Shown: positions 1-6,898, numbered from the stretch's first letter. The stretch: 8,919 nt of DNA from Oscillospiraceae bacterium (GCA_031255955.1 JAIRRO010000089.1:1-8919), one strand, 5' to 3'. The notes: generated from the sequence alone by a model not told the origin. Made by a program: numbers and translations.

Positions 1-460
1 CGGCGAGGCTCGGCAGGGCGTCGCCCGCACCGGTTAAGACGACGCGCATACCGCCGACGCGATTTATCGCGGGGCGGAATTTTTCATAAAAGCCATACAT
101 CGTGAAAAACGCGCGCGGCTTCGCGGAGCTAAGATAAAACGCCATTTCCTCCGCCGAGGACAGCGGGTGCGTCATACATGCCGCCGCCCCGATGTGATTC
201 AACGCGTAAAATAAAATCACCGCCTGCGGCATATTGGGCAGGCTGATTGCCACGCGGTCGCCCGCGCGTATGCCAATAACGCGCAGCGCTGCGGCGCAGC
301 GGCGAACATCCCCGGCAAGCGATTTGAAGCTGCGTTTGGCGCCGAGGTATTCATACGCCGCTATATCCCCGTGCAGCGCCGCCGCGGCAAACAGCCGCTC
401 CGCCATTGTAGCGTCGGCGTCGGCAGCGGCGTCAGATATCGGCAGCTCAGCCTCTGTCAT
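1..460 (-). CDS. AMP-binding acyl-CoA ligase, N-terminal part (runs off the window)
   Basis: This is the first 153 codons of a protein of the ANL (adenylate-forming) superfamily; the rest lies beyond base 1. Family members activate a carboxylic acid with ATP to an acyl-adenylate and usually pass it to CoA. The visible part matches the N-terminal AMP-binding fold: a GDRVAISLPN segment (residues 67-76), then MPQAVILFYALNHIGA (77-92) and the HPLSSAEE stretch (98-105), as in bacterial long-chain fatty-acid-CoA-ligase-like proteins. The Ser/Thr/Gly-rich P-loop and the catalytic C-terminal lysine would lie outside the window, so activity and substrate cannot be judged. The ATG at 460 overlaps the mrdA stop in an ATGA, and GGGGAG (469-474) sits 8 bases upstream, so translation is probably coupled to mrdA. 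The superfamily call is firm; acyl-CoA ligase is likely, and the substrate is unknown. Confidence 0.85.
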   Translation of the reverse strand, partial: MTEAELPISDAAADADATMAERLFAAAALHGDIAAYEYLGAKRSFKSLAGDVRRCAAALRVIGIRAGDRVAISLPNMPQAVILFYALNHIGAAACMTHPLSSAEEMAFYLSSAKPRAFFTMYGFYEKFRPAINRVGGMRVVLTGAGDALPSLA

Positions 461-2487
461 GGAATCAGCTCCCCGTCGCCGACAAGCGCGGTGCCGACGC
501 TGTCCTTAAAATACTCATCCAGCACAACGCGCGCAACCTCCATAATCTCCGCGCCGGAGCTGCCCTTTTCCACAACGACGGATACGGCGATTTCCGGATC
601 GTCCGCGGGGGCATAAAGAACGAATATGCCGTTGTTAAACTCGCTGCCCGTTTGCACGGTGCCTGTTTTCGCCGCGACGGGAACCTTGTAATTTCCGAAG
701 ACATTCCGCGCCGTGCCGTTGTAAGCCGTCACCGCGCCGCGCATGCCCTCTTTAAGTATCTCGATCAAATCCCCCTCCGGAATCACGGAGCGGACGACGG
801 GCGAGTGCTCATAAATCTTGCCGGAATAATCATTGGTTCTCACGGCGTGCAGCAGCGAAAGCTCCCGCAGGGTGCCGCCCCCGGCTATCGTCGCCGTGTA
901 GTTGGCAAGCTGCAGCGGCGTGAAGCTGTTTAAGCCCTGCCCGATGGATACAAGCAGCGTGTCGGCGTCCCACCAGCCTTCATCAAACGCCTCGCGCTTA
1001 TACGCGGGCGTGGCGATTATGCCGGCGGCTTCCGCAATCTCTATACCCGTTGCGGAGCCGAAGCCGAAGTCCCGCGCGGCGTTGGCAATCGGCGTTATCA
1101 TCGTATCGTTGCCGACCTTATAGAAAAAGTAATTGCAGGAGACGGTAAGCGCCTCCACCACGTCCAGCATCCCGTGCGACGCGCCCACGGTGGCATACAG
1201 CCAGCACTTGGGGCTGTAGCTTTCATGCTCCGTGTACTGACCCAAATCCTCAATTTTTGTCCAGCGGCTGATAACGCCGGAGCGCATCCCGGCAAGCGCC
1301 GTCGCCATCTTAAATGTCGAGCCGGGGTTATACAGCCCCTGCGTCGCGCGGTTGAACTCATCGCCCTGACGCGTTTTTGCGTCAAAGGACGGATAGGACG
1401 CCAGTGCCAGCGGCTCGCCCGTTTTGACGTTCATCACGACGACAGCTCCGCCCGTGACGCGTTCTTCTTCGTCGCGCTCTAAATTGATGGCGGCGATTTT
1501 ATCCGCCAAGGCACTCTCCGCCGCCCGCTGCACATTGGCGTCTATCCCCAGATAGACGTTGGCGCCCGGCGTCGGATCGCGCGTTATCGTCTCGGATATG
1601 ATGGCGCCGTCCGCGCCCGTTTCTATGACCCGCGTTCCGTCTGTGCCGTGCAAATAGCTCTCAAACGCCGCCTCCGCGCCGGATTTACCGACAACGGCGT
1701 CCATGGGATAGCCCAGCTCTTTGTATTTCTCGTAATCCGCCGAATCCAAGCGACCGAGATATCCCAGCAAATGCGCCGCCGACTGCGATGTAAATTCCCG
1801 CTTAAACCCATCCTCCACGATGACGCCGGGGAAAGCGCATTCAGAGATTTTCAGCACCAGCTCACGCGGGGCGTCCTCCGCGAAGACATATTGCGAAAAC
1901 ACGCGCAGCTCTGTAATCGCGCGCGTTTCCAGCTCATATCGCACGCCGATGATAAGCCGCGCCTCCGCGACGCCCACGGTGTACGGTATGCCGTAATGCC
2001 CCTTCATCCATACAATTAGCTCCGCGGCGGAGATGTTTTCGTTCAGCTCGTCGAAATAATCAATATATCCCAGCAGCCGCTGCCGCTGCGCGCTTGTCAT
2101 ATCGTGGCGGTATTCATACGGCGCGCCCTGAGTGATGGGGAAGGTGTCGTTATGGGTGACGCCGGCGTCGGAAGCCAGACGAATAAGCTCGCGTATGGTG
2201 TCGTTCACGCCGCCCGCGGCGCGCATAGCCTCCCGCGAGAGGACAACGTCATAGGACACGCGGCTTGTCACAAGCACCTCTCCGTTGCGGTCTAAAATAT
2301 CCCCGCGTCCGGCGCGTATCGTCTCGGTGCGCCGCGTCGTGACGGACGGCAAAAGCGACGCCTCGGACGGCTCGCGCGCGGGGTCATATATCTGCATCTT
2401 ATATAGCGCGACGGCGTAAACGGACAGCGTCCCCGCGAAAAATATGGCGAACACCACCAGCCGCCACGGCTTTAACAGCTTGTTCAT
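457..2487 (-). CDS. mrdA: Penicillin-binding protein 2 (class B transpeptidase of cell elongation)
   Basis: A 676-residue D,D-transpeptidase that cross-links peptidoglycan during side-wall growth, anchored in the membrane with its catalytic part outside. One transmembrane helix lies at about residues 9-29. It is followed by the class B signature RGDILDRNGEVL (61-72), a dimerisation/pedestal region to about 330, and the transpeptidase domain. All three catalytic motifs are present: SxxK as S390-T-F-K393 (nucleophile Ser390), SxN as S450-C-N452, and K607-T-G-T610. Length and motif spacing fit the PBP2/MrdA family, and placement directly after mreC and mreD favours the elongation enzyme over a division (FtsI) or sporulation (SpoVD) paralogue; there is no C-terminal PASTA region. 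AGGAGGAT (2497-2504) precedes the ATG, with a 34-base gap to mreD. The partner glycosyltransferase gene rodA is not next to it. Confidence 0.95.
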   Translation of the reverse strand: MNKLLKPWRLVVFAIFFAGTLSVYAVALYKMQIYDPAREPSEASLLPSVTTRRTETIRAGRGDILDRNGEVLVTSRVSYDVVLSREAMRAAGGVNDTIRELIRLASDAGVTHNDTFPITQGAPYEYRHDMTSAQRQRLLGYIDYFDELNENISAAELIVWMKGHYGIPYTVGVAEARLIIGVRYELETRAITELRVFSQYVFAEDAPRELVLKISECAFPGVIVEDGFKREFTSQSAAHLLGYLGRLDSADYEKYKELGYPMDAVVGKSGAEAAFESYLHGTDGTRVIETGADGAIISETITRDPTPGANVYLGIDANVQRAAESALADKIAAINLERDEEERVTGGAVVVMNVKTGEPLALASYPSFDAKTRQGDEFNRATQGLYNPGSTFKMATALAGMRSGVISRWTKIEDLGQYTEHESYSPKCWLYATVGASHGMLDVVEALTVSCNYFFYKVGNDTMITPIANAARDFGFGSATGIEIAEAAGIIATPAYKREAFDEGWWDADTLLVSIGQGLNSFTPLQLANYTATIAGGGTLRELSLLHAVRTNDYSGKIYEHSPVVRSVIPEGDLIEILKEGMRGAVTAYNGTARNVFGNYKVPVAAKTGTVQTGSEFNNGIFVLYAPADDPEIAVSVVVEKGSSGAEIMEVARVVLDEYFKDSVGTALVGDGELIP

Positions 2488-2521
2488 TGCTTGGTCATCC
2501 TCCTGATTTAATCGTTATCAT

Positions 2522-3049
2522 TTATCGCTCCCGTCCGGGCGCGCGTGAGAGCGCCAGATATATCGGAACCGTAAAAGGCAGCGACGTCAGCGTTTGAACC
2601 ATTGCCTCCGCGATAAGCCAGTGCAGCGGCACCCCCTCAAAAAACAGCAGCGTGAAGCTCTGCACACCGGCGGCGATGAAAAGCGTCGCCACGCACATCA
2701 AGAAATACGGCGCGAAGCCCCGCGCCACCACCGTCTCGGATAAAATCCCGATGACAAGGCAAACCACGGTCAGCAGCACGGCAAAGCGCGATATGGGGCG
2801 GCAGAGCGCAATATCGCAAAGCGCGCCCGCGAACAGCCCCGCCGCCGCGCCGCGAAAGCCGCCCTCAAACATCGCGGAGGCGACGGCGGCAAGCGGCAAA
2901 ATGAGCGGCACGGACGGCAGCACGGTGATAAACGGCAGCACAAGCGCCTGAATGACAAACACCGCCGCGATAAACAGCGCGCGATAAATCAAGGACGCCG
3001 CGCCCTTGCGCTTCGGCAGTCTGCCCGTAATTTTATCAAACCGTGTCAT
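2522..3049 (-). CDS. mreD: Rod shape-determining protein MreD
   Basis: A 175-residue, very hydrophobic integral membrane protein. In the family MreD works with MreC, MreB, RodA and PBP2 in the elongasome that positions lateral wall synthesis. After a short basic N-terminus (residues 1-16, rich in K and R), about five or six membrane segments can be seen, near 21-42, 44-60, 66-82, 86-106, 112-138 and 146-168, matching the usual MreD length and topology. MreD proteins share little sequence, so the call rests on hydrophobicity, length and position between mreC and mrdA, the standard order. The start is supported by AAAGGAG (3058-3064) 8 bases before the ATG. The gap from mreC is 56 bases and shows no clear terminator, so cotranscription is expected. 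Confidence 0.88.
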   Translation of the reverse strand: MTRFDKITGRLPKRKGAASLIYRALFIAAVFVIQALVLPFITVLPSVPLILPLAAVASAMFEGGFRGAAAGLFAGALCDIALCRPISRFAVLLTVVCLVIGILSETVVARGFAPYFLMCVATLFIAAGVQSFTLLFFEGVPLHWLIAEAMVQTLTSLPFTVPIYLALSRAPGRER

Positions 3050-3105
3050 ATCAGCCGCTCCTTTCCGTTATTTGCTCTGATATTCGCGCCGCGTCCGCGC
3101 CCATA

Positions 3106-3948
3106 CTAAGTGTTCGCGTCAAAATCCGTCACGACGAAAACATACGTCGCGCGTCCCAGCTCCGCCTGCGGCTTGATGACGCCATACATTCCGATGCCGG
3201 AGGGACTTTTCGCCACGCTTTCCACCGCGCCAATCACCAGCCCGCCGGGGAATACGCCGCCCAGCCCGCTGGTGACGATAGTATCCCCCGCGATTGCCGC
3301 CGCGCCGTTATCCAGCAGCCCGAGCTTAAGCCTACCCTCGCGCATCAGCGAAAAATCGCCGGAGGCTTGACCGTCCGCGCCTTCGTCACCGATCAAAACA
3401 CTCGCGGAAAACGTGGTGTCTATAACCGAAACGGCGGTTGAATCGCGGTCGCGCACCTCTGTCACGCGTCCGACAAGCACGCCCGTTTCCGTGATAACGG
3501 CGTCGCCGACGGCGATGTCCGAGTTTCCGAAGCCCTTGCTGAGCGTAAACGAGGACGACCAATTGTCCGCGCTCCAAGCGATTATCGTCGCGGGGTCATA
3601 CACATAGTCGCTGTGCCGCGCGGAAAAGCCGAGCAGCTCGCGCAGACGCGTGTTTTCGTCCGAGGCGTCCGTATATTCGCGGTAATCCTGACGGAAATCG
3701 GCGATTTGCTTTTTTAAGGCGTTGTTCTCCGCGACGACCTTTTCGTATTCATACATATAGCCGTAGATGGTTTCAAAGGTGCGCGCGGCGGCGGCGGCGG
3801 CTGAGCGCAGCGGCTTTGCGGCGGAGGACATCCATTCCGTCAGAAAGCCGCTGCCGCCGCCCGTACCCGCGGACACGGCGGCAACGGCGGCGACGACGAC
3901 AGCCACCAGCACAATGGCGATATTTTTTCTTGTCAGAAACGCTCTCAT
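3106..3948 (-). CDS. mreC: Rod shape-determining protein MreC
   Basis: A 280-residue bitopic membrane protein of the elongasome; in the family the extracytoplasmic part binds and activates PBP2, here encoded two genes downstream. The order is classical: a basic start (MRAFLTRKN), one transmembrane helix at about 9-28, an Ala/Gly-rich linker, a coiled coil at roughly 62-107 ending in NTRLRELLGF (99-108), then the double beta-barrel MreC domain to the C-terminus. Recognisable conserved stretches are VITETGVLVGRV (151-162) and GDTIVTSGLGGVFPGGLVIG (221-240). It starts 10 bases after the maf stop, and its ribosome binding site TGAGGT (3961-3966) lies in the last codons and stop of maf, with a rather long 12-base spacing. 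There is therefore no room for mreB, which usually precedes mreC. Confidence 0.95.
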   Translation of the reverse strand: MRAFLTRKNIAIVLVAVVVAAVAAVSAGTGGGSGFLTEWMSSAAKPLRSAAAAAARTFETIYGYMYEYEKVVAENNALKKQIADFRQDYREYTDASDENTRLRELLGFSARHSDYVYDPATIIAWSADNWSSSFTLSKGFGNSDIAVGDAVITETGVLVGRVTEVRDRDSTAVSVIDTTFSASVLIGDEGADGQASGDFSLMREGRLKLGLLDNGAAAIAGDTIVTSGLGGVFPGGLVIGAVESVAKSPSGIGMYGVIKPQAELGRATYVFVVTDFDANT

Positions 3949-3958
3949 TCGGCTAAAA

Positions 3959-4525
3959 TTACCTCAATAAATACGCCCCGGCGTTGTGCAGCGCGGTTCT
4001 CACGCGCCCGAGCGGCAGACCCATCACATTGAACCAATCCCCGTTTAGACTGCGTACAAAGTCCGAATCCTGAATACCGTAAGCGCCGGCTTTATCGGCA
4101 TAGCGCCCGCTTTCGATGTACGCCGAAATGTCGTCCCGCGTCAGCGCGCGGAATTTAATCAGCGTTTTTTCGCAGATGAATTCCGAATAGTCGCCTCGGG
4201 CGACCGATACGCCCGTATAAACCCCGTGCGTTCTGCCGGACAGCAGCCCCAGCATACGCATGGCGTCGTCGGCGTCGCGCGGCTTGCCGAAATATTCCCC
4301 GCCCAGAACAACAACGGTGTCGGCGGCTATCACCGTATCCTCAAAATGCCCGGCTCTCGCCGGAAACAGCTTTGCCGCAACGATTCTTTTCAGGTTTTCA
4401 CGGACTGTCAGCCGCGTCTCCGGCAACGGCTCCGCCGCCCCGCTCACCGAAACCGTGAACGGCAGCCCGAGCAGCTCCATAAGCTCCCGCCGCCGCGGCG
4501 ACGCGGACGCCAAAATTATAGCCAT
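3959..4525 (-). CDS. maf: Maf-family nucleotide pyrophosphatase (YhdE-like dTTP/UTP type)
   Basis: A cytoplasmic nucleoside triphosphate pyrophosphatase, 188 residues from the chosen start, the usual Maf size. Visible signatures are the N-terminal LASASPRRREL (5-15), TVIAADTVV (64-72) with the expected catalytic Asp69, GKPRD (80-84), LSGRTHGVYTG (95-105), DKAGAYGIQD (144-153) and NVMGLPLG (166-173). The AGAYGIQ and NVxGLPL forms resemble YhdE-type enzymes, which hydrolyse dTTP, UTP and modified pyrimidine nucleotides and are linked to housecleaning and division arrest; that subtype call is inference. The reading frame stays open upstream to an ATG at 4600, but that start lies upstream of the predicted -10 box, adds 25 residues absent from the family, and lacks a good ribosome binding site. 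GAAGGG (4535-4540), 9 bases before the ATG at 4525, supports the shorter form. First gene of the minus-strand operon. Confidence 0.93.
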   Translation of the reverse strand: MAIILASASPRRRELMELLGLPFTVSVSGAAEPLPETRLTVRENLKRIVAAKLFPARAGHFEDTVIAADTVVVLGGEYFGKPRDADDAMRMLGLLSGRTHGVYTGVSVARGDYSEFICEKTLIKFRALTRDDISAYIESGRYADKAGAYGIQDSDFVRSLNGDWFNVMGLPLGRVRTALHNAGAYLLR

Positions 4526-4534
4526 ATCCGCATA

Positions 4535-4540
4535 CCCTTC
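4535..4540 (-). promoter_or_regulatory. Ribosome binding site deciding the maf start
   Basis: GAAGGG on the minus strand, 9 bases before the ATG at 4525. It supports this start rather than the in-frame ATG at 4600, which would lie between the predicted -35 and -10 boxes and so outside the transcript. Confidence 0.7.
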
Positions 4541-4542
4541 AT

Positions 4543-4562
4543 TCACCGAAAAATCACCGAAA
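4543..4562. repeat. Two direct copies of TCACCGAAA, 11-bp period, between the divergent operons
   Basis: TCACCGAAA occurs at 4543-4551 and again, identically, at 4554-4562, so the copies start 11 bp apart, about one helical turn. They lie about 10-30 bases downstream of the predicted maf transcription start and roughly 95-115 bp upstream of the predicted purE start. Each contains CCGAA followed by A/T bases, resembling the core of the Bacillus PurR box (consensus around CCGAAC). Known PurR sites are usually paired as inverted rather than direct boxes, and I see no TTCG partner here. The repeat is plain in the sequence; a regulatory role is a guess. Confidence 0.4.
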
Positions 4563-4578
4563 TAATCTATGTGCGGAT

Positions 4579-4607
4579 ATATTACACCGTATTCCGCCAC
4601 GTGTCAA
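4579..4607 (-). promoter_or_regulatory. Predicted sigma-A-type promoter for maf-mreC-mreD-mrdA
   Basis: Read on the minus strand, TTGACA (4602-4607) is a perfect -35 box, followed after 17 bases by TAATAT (4579-4584), a 4-of-6 match to the -10 consensus. Transcription would begin near 4572 and give a leader of about 47 bases before the maf ATG. No other comparably good promoter is visible further down the minus-strand cluster. Confidence 0.7.
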
Positions 4608-4622
4608 GGCGCGGGGGAGCGC

Positions 4623-4651
4623 TTGAAATAATCTCTGCTTTGCGATATAAT
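4623..4651 (+). promoter_or_regulatory. Predicted sigma-A-type promoter for the purine operon
   Basis: TTGAAA (4623-4628) and a perfect TATAAT (4646-4651) are separated by the ideal 17 bases. Transcription would start near 4658, leaving only about 29 bases before the purE ATG. That includes the ribosome binding site AAAGGA (4671-4676, 10 bases before the start) and leaves no room for a purine riboswitch. Any purine control at this promoter would have to act on DNA, or elsewhere. Confidence 0.85.
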
Positions 4652-4686
4652 ACGGAAAAACAGAGCGGTGAAAGGATTGATATCGT

Positions 4687-5208
4687 ATGAACCAAGCGAC
4701 AAAGAGGGTGGCAGTCGTGATGGGCTCAGACTCTGACCTTGCCGTCGTCGGCGACGCGATAAAGCAGCTGCGGGAGCTGGGAATTCCAACGCTGGCGCGT
4801 GTCATATCGGCGCACAGAACGCCGGAGGCGGCGGCGGGCTTTGCCAAGGCGGCGGCGGGAGACGGCTTCGGTGTGATTATCGCGGCGGCGGGGCTGGCGG
4901 CGCATCTTGCCGGTGCAATCGCCGCAAATACGACGCTGCCCGTGATCGGTATTCCGATTGCCTCCGGCTCGCTCGGGGGTATTGACGCGATGCTCAGCAC
5001 GGCGCAGATGCCGCCCGGTGTGCCGGTTGCCGCGGTGGGAATCAACGCGGCGCGCAACGCGGGGCTGCTGGCGGCGCAAATTCTCGCGCTGTCGGATACC
5101 GCGCTGTCGGAAAAACTCGCGTCGCTGCGGCGCGATATGGAGCGAAGCGTTTTGGAAAAGGACGCGAAAATCGCGGAGAAAATCGCGGAAAGGACGGCGG
5201 AGCTATGA
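4687..5208 (+). CDS. purE: PurE, N5-carboxyaminoimidazole ribonucleotide mutase (AIR carboxylase catalytic subunit)
   Basis: A 173-residue cytoplasmic enzyme of the carboxylation step of purine synthesis; class I PurE turns N5-CAIR into CAIR. Family signatures are GSDSD (13-17, phosphate binding), SAHRTP (41-46, with active-site His43), AGLAAHLAG (68-76) and SGSLGGIDAMLSTAQMPPGVPVA (93-115). The last block looks like class I, which depends on PurK to make N5-CAIR, rather than the class II enzymes that use CO2 directly; purK is not in this window. First gene of the plus-strand operon, directly behind a strong promoter. Its stop overlaps the purM start as ATGA (5205-5208), which suggests coupled translation. 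The C-terminal 30 residues are a charged helix-like extension (repeated EK and AEK). Confidence 0.95.
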   Translation: MNQATKRVAVVMGSDSDLAVVGDAIKQLRELGIPTLARVISAHRTPEAAAGFAKAAAGDGFGVIIAAAGLAAHLAGAIAANTTLPVIGIPIASGSLGGIDAMLSTAQMPPGVPVAAVGINAARNAGLLAAQILALSDTALSEKLASLRRDMERSVLEKDAKIAEKIAERTAEL

Positions 5209-6263
5209 GTAACGAAAAATACGCCTCACATTCAGAGGCATACGCCGCCGCCGGGGTGGATGTCACGGCGGGGTATCGTCAGGTGGAGCTTATAAAGCCC
5301 GCGGTAAAATCGACATACCGCGACGGCGCGCTCGGCTCACTCGGCGGCTTCGGCGGGCTTTTTGAGCCGAATTTTAAGGGTATGCGCCGCCCCGTGCTTG
5401 TCTCGGGGACGGACGGCGTCGGCACAAAGCTGAAAATCGCGTTTCTTATGGATAAACGGGATACCGTGGGAATTGACTGCGTGGCGATGTGCGTCAACGA
5501 TATCATCTGCTCCGGCGCGGAGCCGCTGTTCTTCCTCGATTATATCGCCGTCGGGAAAAACACGCCGGAGCACACGGCGGAGATGGTAATCGGCGTGGCG
5601 GCGGGCTGCCGCGAGGCCGGCTGCGCCCTGGTCGGCGGGGAAACGGCGGAGCATCCCGGCATGATGCCGCGGGACGAATATGACCTGGCGGGCTTCGCCG
5701 TCGGGCTTGTGGATTATGACGATATGCCGGACCCGAAAAACGTCTCGGTCGGCGACGCGATAATTGCCCTGCCGTCCTCCGGCGTACATTCAAACGGCTT
5801 TTCGCTGATCCGAAGGGTATTCGACCCGACGGAAAAATCCCTCGCGGAGCGCGTGCCGGAGCTGGGGAAAACGCTGGGGGAGGAGCTGCTTACACCCACG
5901 CGGATATATGCAAAAACGCTGCTGTCGCTGCTGAAAGCCTTCCCCGGGGCGATGACGGGCGCGGCGCATATCACAGGCGGCGGTATATATGAAAACGCGC
6001 CGCGCTGTCTGCCGGACGACGTCAGAATCGCGCTTGACGCGAAAAAAATCGACACACCGCCGATATTCAGGCTGATAGAGACAAAAGGCGGCATATCAAC
6101 GCGCGATATGTACAATACATTTAATATGGGCGCCGGAATGCTGCTCACCGTGAAAAGTGACAGAGCGGACGAAATGCTGCGGGAGCTGAAGGCGCTCGGT
6201 GAGAACGCCGTTATTGTCGGCGAGTGCGTCCGCGGCGAAAAAGGAGTGGATATTTCGTGGTAA
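5205..6263 (+). CDS. purM: PurM, phosphoribosylformylglycinamidine cyclo-ligase (AIR synthetase)
   Basis: A 352-residue cytoplasmic enzyme that uses ATP to close FGAM to aminoimidazole ribonucleotide (AIR), the substrate of the branch completed by PurE just upstream. It belongs to the PurM/PurL/ThiL/SelD ATPase family. Signatures in order: SGTDGVGTKLKIA (67-79), AMCVNDIICSGAEPLFFLDY (94-113), GGETAEHPGM (144-153), PSSGVHSNGFSLIR (190-203), TPTRIYAK (230-237), AHITGGG (254-260) and FNMGAGM (306-312). All expected blocks are present and the length is normal. The ATG overlaps the purE stop by four bases, and GGAG or AAGGA elements occur just before it. The C-terminus runs over the GTG start of purN. 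Confidence 0.97.
   Translation: MSNEKYASHSEAYAAAGVDVTAGYRQVELIKPAVKSTYRDGALGSLGGFGGLFEPNFKGMRRPVLVSGTDGVGTKLKIAFLMDKRDTVGIDCVAMCVNDIICSGAEPLFFLDYIAVGKNTPEHTAEMVIGVAAGCREAGCALVGGETAEHPGMMPRDEYDLAGFAVGLVDYDDMPDPKNVSVGDAIIALPSSGVHSNGFSLIRRVFDPTEKSLAERVPELGKTLGEELLTPTRIYAKTLLSLLKAFPGAMTGAAHITGGGIYENAPRCLPDDVRIALDAKKIDTPPIFRLIETKGGISTRDMYNTFNMGAGMLLTVKSDRADEMLRELKALGENAVIVGECVRGEKGVDISW
6241..6246 (+). promoter_or_regulatory. Ribosome binding site deciding the GTG start of purN
   Basis: AAGGAG, 10 bases before GTG 6257-6259, inside the last codons of purM. It supports GTG initiation over the in-frame ATG at 6224, which would add 11 residues not found in PurN proteins. Confidence 0.75.
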
Positions 6264-6898
6264 AAACAGCCGTTCTCGTCTCCGGCGGGGGGACAAATCT
6301 TCAGGCGATAATCGACGCCCACATATTCGGAGAGATTAAAAACTGTGAGCTTGCAGCCGTAATCAGCTCCAATCCTGACGCCTTCGCCATTCAAAGAGCC
6401 GAGCGCGCGGGGATTCCCGTGTACGTCGTAGACCGCAAAATCTTTGCCAACCGCGCAAGCTTTTCAGAGGCGATTCACAAGAAGCTGGAGGATTTGGACA
6501 TCGACCTGGCTGTGCTGGCAGGATTTATGTATGTGCTGGATTCGCCGCTGATTCACGCCTATCGCAACAGGGTGATTAACATTCATCCGGCGCTGATTCC
6601 GTCCTTCTGCGGGGACGGCTGCTATGGACTCCGGGTTCACGAGGCGGCGCTGGAATACGGCGTAAAGGTCTCCGGCGCAACGGCGCATTTCTGTGTGACG
6701 GAGCCGGACGCCGGACCGATAATCCTGCAAAAAGCCGTGGAGGTGCGCGAAGACGACACGCCGACCTCTCTGCAGCGGCGCGTGATGGAGGAAGCGGAGT
6801 GGAAGATACTGCCCGCCGCCGTCTCGCTGTATTGCGAGGGCAGGCTGGAGGTCACGGGGCGAACCGTGAAAATATCAGAGGCGCAGGACGGCGTATAA
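6257..6898 (+). CDS. purN: PurN, phosphoribosylglycinamide formyltransferase (GAR transformylase)
   Basis: A 213-residue cytoplasmic enzyme that transfers the formyl group of 10-formyltetrahydrofolate to GAR. Family features: N-terminal VLVSGGGTNLQAII (7-19 region), the catalytic NIHP block with Asn108 and His110, and TEPDAGPIILQ (148-158) with Asp151 as the likely third catalytic residue. The loop after NIHPALIPS reads FCGDGCYGLRVHEA (117-130) instead of the shorter PG-H-H form of the E. coli enzyme; I recognise this variant from clostridial PurN proteins. The start is GTG, overlapping the purM stop by 7 bases; the family N-terminus begins two residues before KTAVLVSGGG, so the upstream ATG at 6224 is unlikely. 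A 73-base gap, the largest in this operon, separates it from the next gene. Confidence 0.95.
   Translation: MVKTAVLVSGGGTNLQAIIDAHIFGEIKNCELAAVISSNPDAFAIQRAERAGIPVYVVDRKIFANRASFSEAIHKKLEDLDIDLAVLAGFMYVLDSPLIHAYRNRVINIHPALIPSFCGDGCYGLRVHEAALEYGVKVSGATAHFCVTEPDAGPIILQKAVEVREDDTPTSLQRRVMEEAEWKILPAAVSLYCEGRLEVTGRTVKISEAQDGV

Noticed and set aside
2484..2498. Four-codon mini-frame (ATG ACC AAG CAA TGA, minus strand) overlapping the mrdA start
   Set aside because: Its ATG directly abuts the AGGAGG element with no spacing, so initiation there is implausible; the ribosome binding site suits the mrdA ATG.
4608..4622. Possible GCGC-flanked palindromic operator between the two -35 boxes
   Set aside because: Only short GCGC blocks around a G-rich centre; in sequence this GC-rich that is not distinguishable from chance.
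4652..4686. Possible purine riboswitch before purE
   Set aside because: The predicted leader is only about 29 bases, far too short for a purine or PRPP-type riboswitch.
4554..5057. Minus-strand open frame of 167 codons across purE and the control region
   Set aside because: Antisense to purE, rich in Ala, Pro and Ser, and would run through both divergent promoters.
5714..6394. Minus-strand open frame of 226 codons across purM and purN
   Set aside because: Ser/Pro/Ile-rich antisense translation of two conserved genes; no family resemblance.
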